A stretch of 8,506 nt of DNA from Helicobacteraceae bacterium. GTDB taxonomy: Bacteria > Campylobacterota > Campylobacteria > Campylobacterales > SZUA-545. Positions within the stretch are counted from its first letter, which is position 1. Each line of letters opens with the position of its first letter. The position numbers and the translations under genes were made by a program. The DNA is taken from positions 1 through 8,506 of the forward strand of contig QKHD01000376.1 of NCBI GenBank assembly GCA_003250175.1. The letters run 5' to 3'. The notes beneath the pieces were generated by a model. The model had not been told where the DNA came from. It ran no database searches and was given only the letters and a program-made list of their open reading frames with translations. Positions 7,473 to 8,506 of the stretch are shown piece after piece.

Positions 7473-7494
7473 TCAACGGACGGTCAACGGACGG
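7473..7494 (+). repeat. Perfect 11-bp tandem duplication within the DUF1501 gene
   Basis: The unit TCAACGGACGG occurs twice with no spacer (7473-7483 and 7484-7494), and the first base of a third copy follows. Eleven bases is not a multiple of three, so the second copy shifts the frame after Ser395-Thr-Asp-Gly398. Precise loss of one copy gives ...SGSTDG-MVFVIAGEFGR..., which joins the two halves of the conserved domain without any missing or extra residue. Confidence 0.93.
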
Positions 7495-7495
7495 T

Positions 7496-7834
7496 ATGGT
7501 CTTTGTCATCGCCGGAGAGTTTGGCCGACAGCTGCGGGCCAATGGCAGCAACGGCACCGATCACGGCCGCGGCAACAGTGTCATCGTGATCGGCAAGGAT
7601 GTGACGGGTGGTATCTACGGGGCGATGTTCCCCGCTTCGGAAAACACGGTCGATCCGGAGCTGAACAACAACAAGCCCCTGGCTGTCGCCAATACGGACA
7701 TCGAAGGGCTGACCAGTATGCGTCGCGTCTTTCACCGGGTATTGGAGTGGCAGAGTACGGGTCTGGGGGATACGGTTTTTGGTGATATCTCCGGAGAGAT
7801 TCTGGAAACGGATTTAAGCGGGTTGCTGGCGTAA
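7496..7834 (+). CDS. Displaced C-terminal part of the DUF1501 protein
   Basis: This is the 112-codon stretch after the duplication, in the frame displaced relative to the gene start. It begins by chance with ATG and carries the family's GEFGR and GTDHGRG motifs, and it ends GDISGEILETDLSGLLA. The bases before the ATG (ACGGACGGT) contain no Shine-Dalgarno sequence, so independent translation is unlikely. It is best read as part of the 6291-7834 gene and is listed so that the conserved end is not overlooked. Confidence 0.5.
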   Translation: MVFVIAGEFGRQLRANGSNGTDHGRGNSVIVIGKDVTGGIYGAMFPASENTVDPELNNNKPLAVANTDIEGLTSMRRVFHRVLEWQSTGLGDTVFGDISGEILETDLSGLLA

Positions 7835-7840
7835 AGAGGG

Positions 7841-7857
7841 TGGGGGCGAAGCCCCCA
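7841..7857. terminator. GC-rich hairpin between convergent genes, probable bidirectional terminator
   Basis: TGGGGGC and GCCCCCA form a perfect seven-base-pair stem around a GAA loop. The hairpin begins six bases after the DUF1501 stop (7834) and lies ten bases after the chemoreceptor stop on the opposite strand (7868). Its position between two convergent genes fits a shared terminator. The downstream tract is only moderately T-rich (GTTGGTTGTG on the plus strand, CCCTCTTTA on the minus strand), so termination may be partial. Confidence 0.6.
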
Positions 7858-7867
7858 GTTGGTTGTG

Positions 7868-8506
7868 TTAGCGGGTTTTGTGTTCCAGCATGGCCGTGGC
7901 ACGACCGTGCTGCTGTCGGGAGGCGATACCGACCATGCGGGCGACCTCTTCGACGCTTTCCATCATGGCGACGGTCTGGGCGTTCATCTCTTCGGCTGCG
8001 GCTGCGGCCTCTTCGGATACCGCGGCATTTTGCTGGGTGATCTCGTCGACGTTGCTCATGGCCTGGGCAATCTGGCTCATGCCCTCCGCCTGTTCGCGGA
8101 TGGAGACGGCGATCTCGTTGATGATGTTGGATGTTTTGCTTGCCTTGTCCAGAATATCGCTGAAGGACTCGTTGGTATCCTGGGCGATCTGGTTTCCGTG
8201 CTTGATCTGCTCGATCGCCTGCTGGATAATGGTTGCAGTCTCTTTGGCCGCATCGGCGGAACGCTGGGCTAGGTTCTTGACCTCGTCCGCAACAACGGCA
8301 AAGCCCAGACCGTGTTCACCGGCGCGGGCCGCTTCAACCGCGGCGTTAAGGGCCAGCAGGTTGGTTTGGAAGGCGATTTCATCGATGGTTTTGATGATCT
8401 TGGCGATGCGTTCGCTGGCTTCGGTGATGTTGGTCATGGAGTTCATCAGTTCCTGCACCTTGATGTTGCCGCTTTCCGCCGCATCGTTGGCGCCACGGGC
8501 CAGGGA
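7868..8506 (-). CDS. Methyl-accepting chemotaxis protein, C-terminal signalling domain (partial)
   Basis: The frame is open to the right edge, so the 5' part of the gene (ligand-binding and membrane regions, if any) lies outside; 212 codons plus a TAA stop are visible. It holds the highly conserved hairpin tip EIAFQTNLLALNAAVEAARAG followed by FAVVADEVKNLAQRSA, where the CheA/CheW complex binds. Flanking it are long Ala/Glu/Gln-rich heptad helices. The segment EEAAAAAEEMNAQ is a likely methylation helix. The protein ends in a short basic tail (HGRATAMLEHKTR) with no NWETF-type CheR-docking pentapeptide. The overall wording of the tip and tail resembles Campylobacterota chemoreceptors. An in-frame GTG at 8458 is not the start, because the coding signal continues upstream without interruption (SLARGANDAAESGNIK). 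Confidence 0.95.
   Translation of the reverse strand, partial: SLARGANDAAESGNIKVQELMNSMTNITEASERIAKIIKTIDEIAFQTNLLALNAAVEAARAGEHGLGFAVVADEVKNLAQRSADAAKETATIIQQAIEQIKHGNQIAQDTNESFSDILDKASKTSNIINEIAVSIREQAEGMSQIAQAMSNVDEITQQNAAVSEEAAAAAEEMNAQTVAMMESVEEVARMVGIASRQQHGRATAMLEHKTR

Larger units (their letters stand above)
6291..7834 (+). pseudogene. DUF1501-family Tat-exported protein, frame broken by an 11-bp duplication
   Basis: The first frame runs from 6291 to a TGA at 7587-7589 (432 aa). The family's conserved C-terminal block lies in another frame up to TAA at 7832-7834. The N-terminus MQRRDFLKLSG carries a twin-arginine signal (RR at 3-4), a hydrophobic stretch, and possible cleavage near SAA|FP (residue 28). 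DUF1501 landmarks in the first frame are LLDGGPDF (43-50), NRDHHHSMMM (152-161) and YPGWDSH (354-360). In the second frame they are GEFGRQLRANGSNGTDHGRG and the VTGGIYG segment. DUF1501 belongs to the alkaline phosphatase-like superfamily; its substrate is unknown. The frames meet at a tandem repeat (7473-7494). With one copy removed the gene reads through as 510 aa, the expected family length. As written, the protein would end in 34 out-of-frame residues and lose its conserved C-terminus. This may be a true mutation, a reversible switch or a sequencing error. Confidence 0.88.

Noticed and set aside
7440..7500. Programmed ribosomal frameshift in the DUF1501 gene
   Set aside because: No slippery heptamer or downstream pseudoknot is evident, and the exact 11-bp duplication explains the frame change fully.
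7373..7834. A separate 153-codon gene overlapping the end of the DUF1501 first frame
   Set aside because: Its first 41 codons are out-of-frame noise relative to the family, and only the part after 7495 carries DUF1501 motifs. It is the displaced end of the same gene.
8456..8458. GTG as the start of the chemoreceptor gene
   Set aside because: The same frame continues without a stop to the window edge with typical MCP helix sequence, so the gene simply runs off the window.

Overview
The window looks like chromosomal DNA from a free-living member of the Campylobacterota, one with relatively high G+C (by eye in the mid-50s percent). This is inferred from the style of the proteins, not from a database search. 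The EAL tail, the chemoreceptor tip and tail, and the multi-PAS cyclase all resemble proteins of Sulfurimonas- or Sulfurovum-like bacteria. There are no RNA genes, insertion sequences or CRISPR arrays. Genes are tightly packed and the longest non-coding stretch is 136 bases.

Left part (1-3732): signalling. The 3' end of an EAL-type c-di-GMP phosphodiesterase (+ strand) converges on a five-PAS GGDEF diguanylate cyclase (- strand), and the two stop codons overlap by four bases. The cyclase is the second gene of a two-gene operon. The first gene encodes a globin-coupled-sensor-type globin domain joined to a helical region I do not recognise. The layout suggests a c-di-GMP module tuned by oxygen or redox state: a heme sensor made separately from the cyclase it may control, with the opposing phosphodiesterase next door.

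Middle (3733-4191): a 136-base divergent intergenic region with a plausible promoter for the globin/cyclase operon, a small GTG-started gene of unknown function (89 aa), and a short gap that holds a hairpin just ahead of the next ribosome binding site.

Right part (4192-7834): a translationally coupled pair (TAATG overlap) of exported proteins. The first is a DUF1800-family lipoprotein with an N-terminal beta-sandwich-like segment. The second is a DUF1501-family protein with a twin-arginine signal. These two families often occur as neighbours in bacteria and have no firmly known biochemical role. The DUF1501 gene is interrupted by a perfect 11-bp tandem duplication at 7473-7494. Removing one copy restores a continuous 510-codon reading frame that joins the family's conserved C-terminal block.

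Right edge (7868-8506): the C-terminal signalling domain of a methyl-accepting chemotaxis protein (- strand, 5' end outside the window). It converges on the DUF1501 gene across a strong GC hairpin.

The palindromic hexamer TCCGGA occurs 25 times by hand count, in all three codon phases, against about two to three expected. No wholly new multi-gene system is evident. The best leads are the reversible-looking 11-bp duplication, the split globin sensor/cyclase pair, and the TCCGGA excess.
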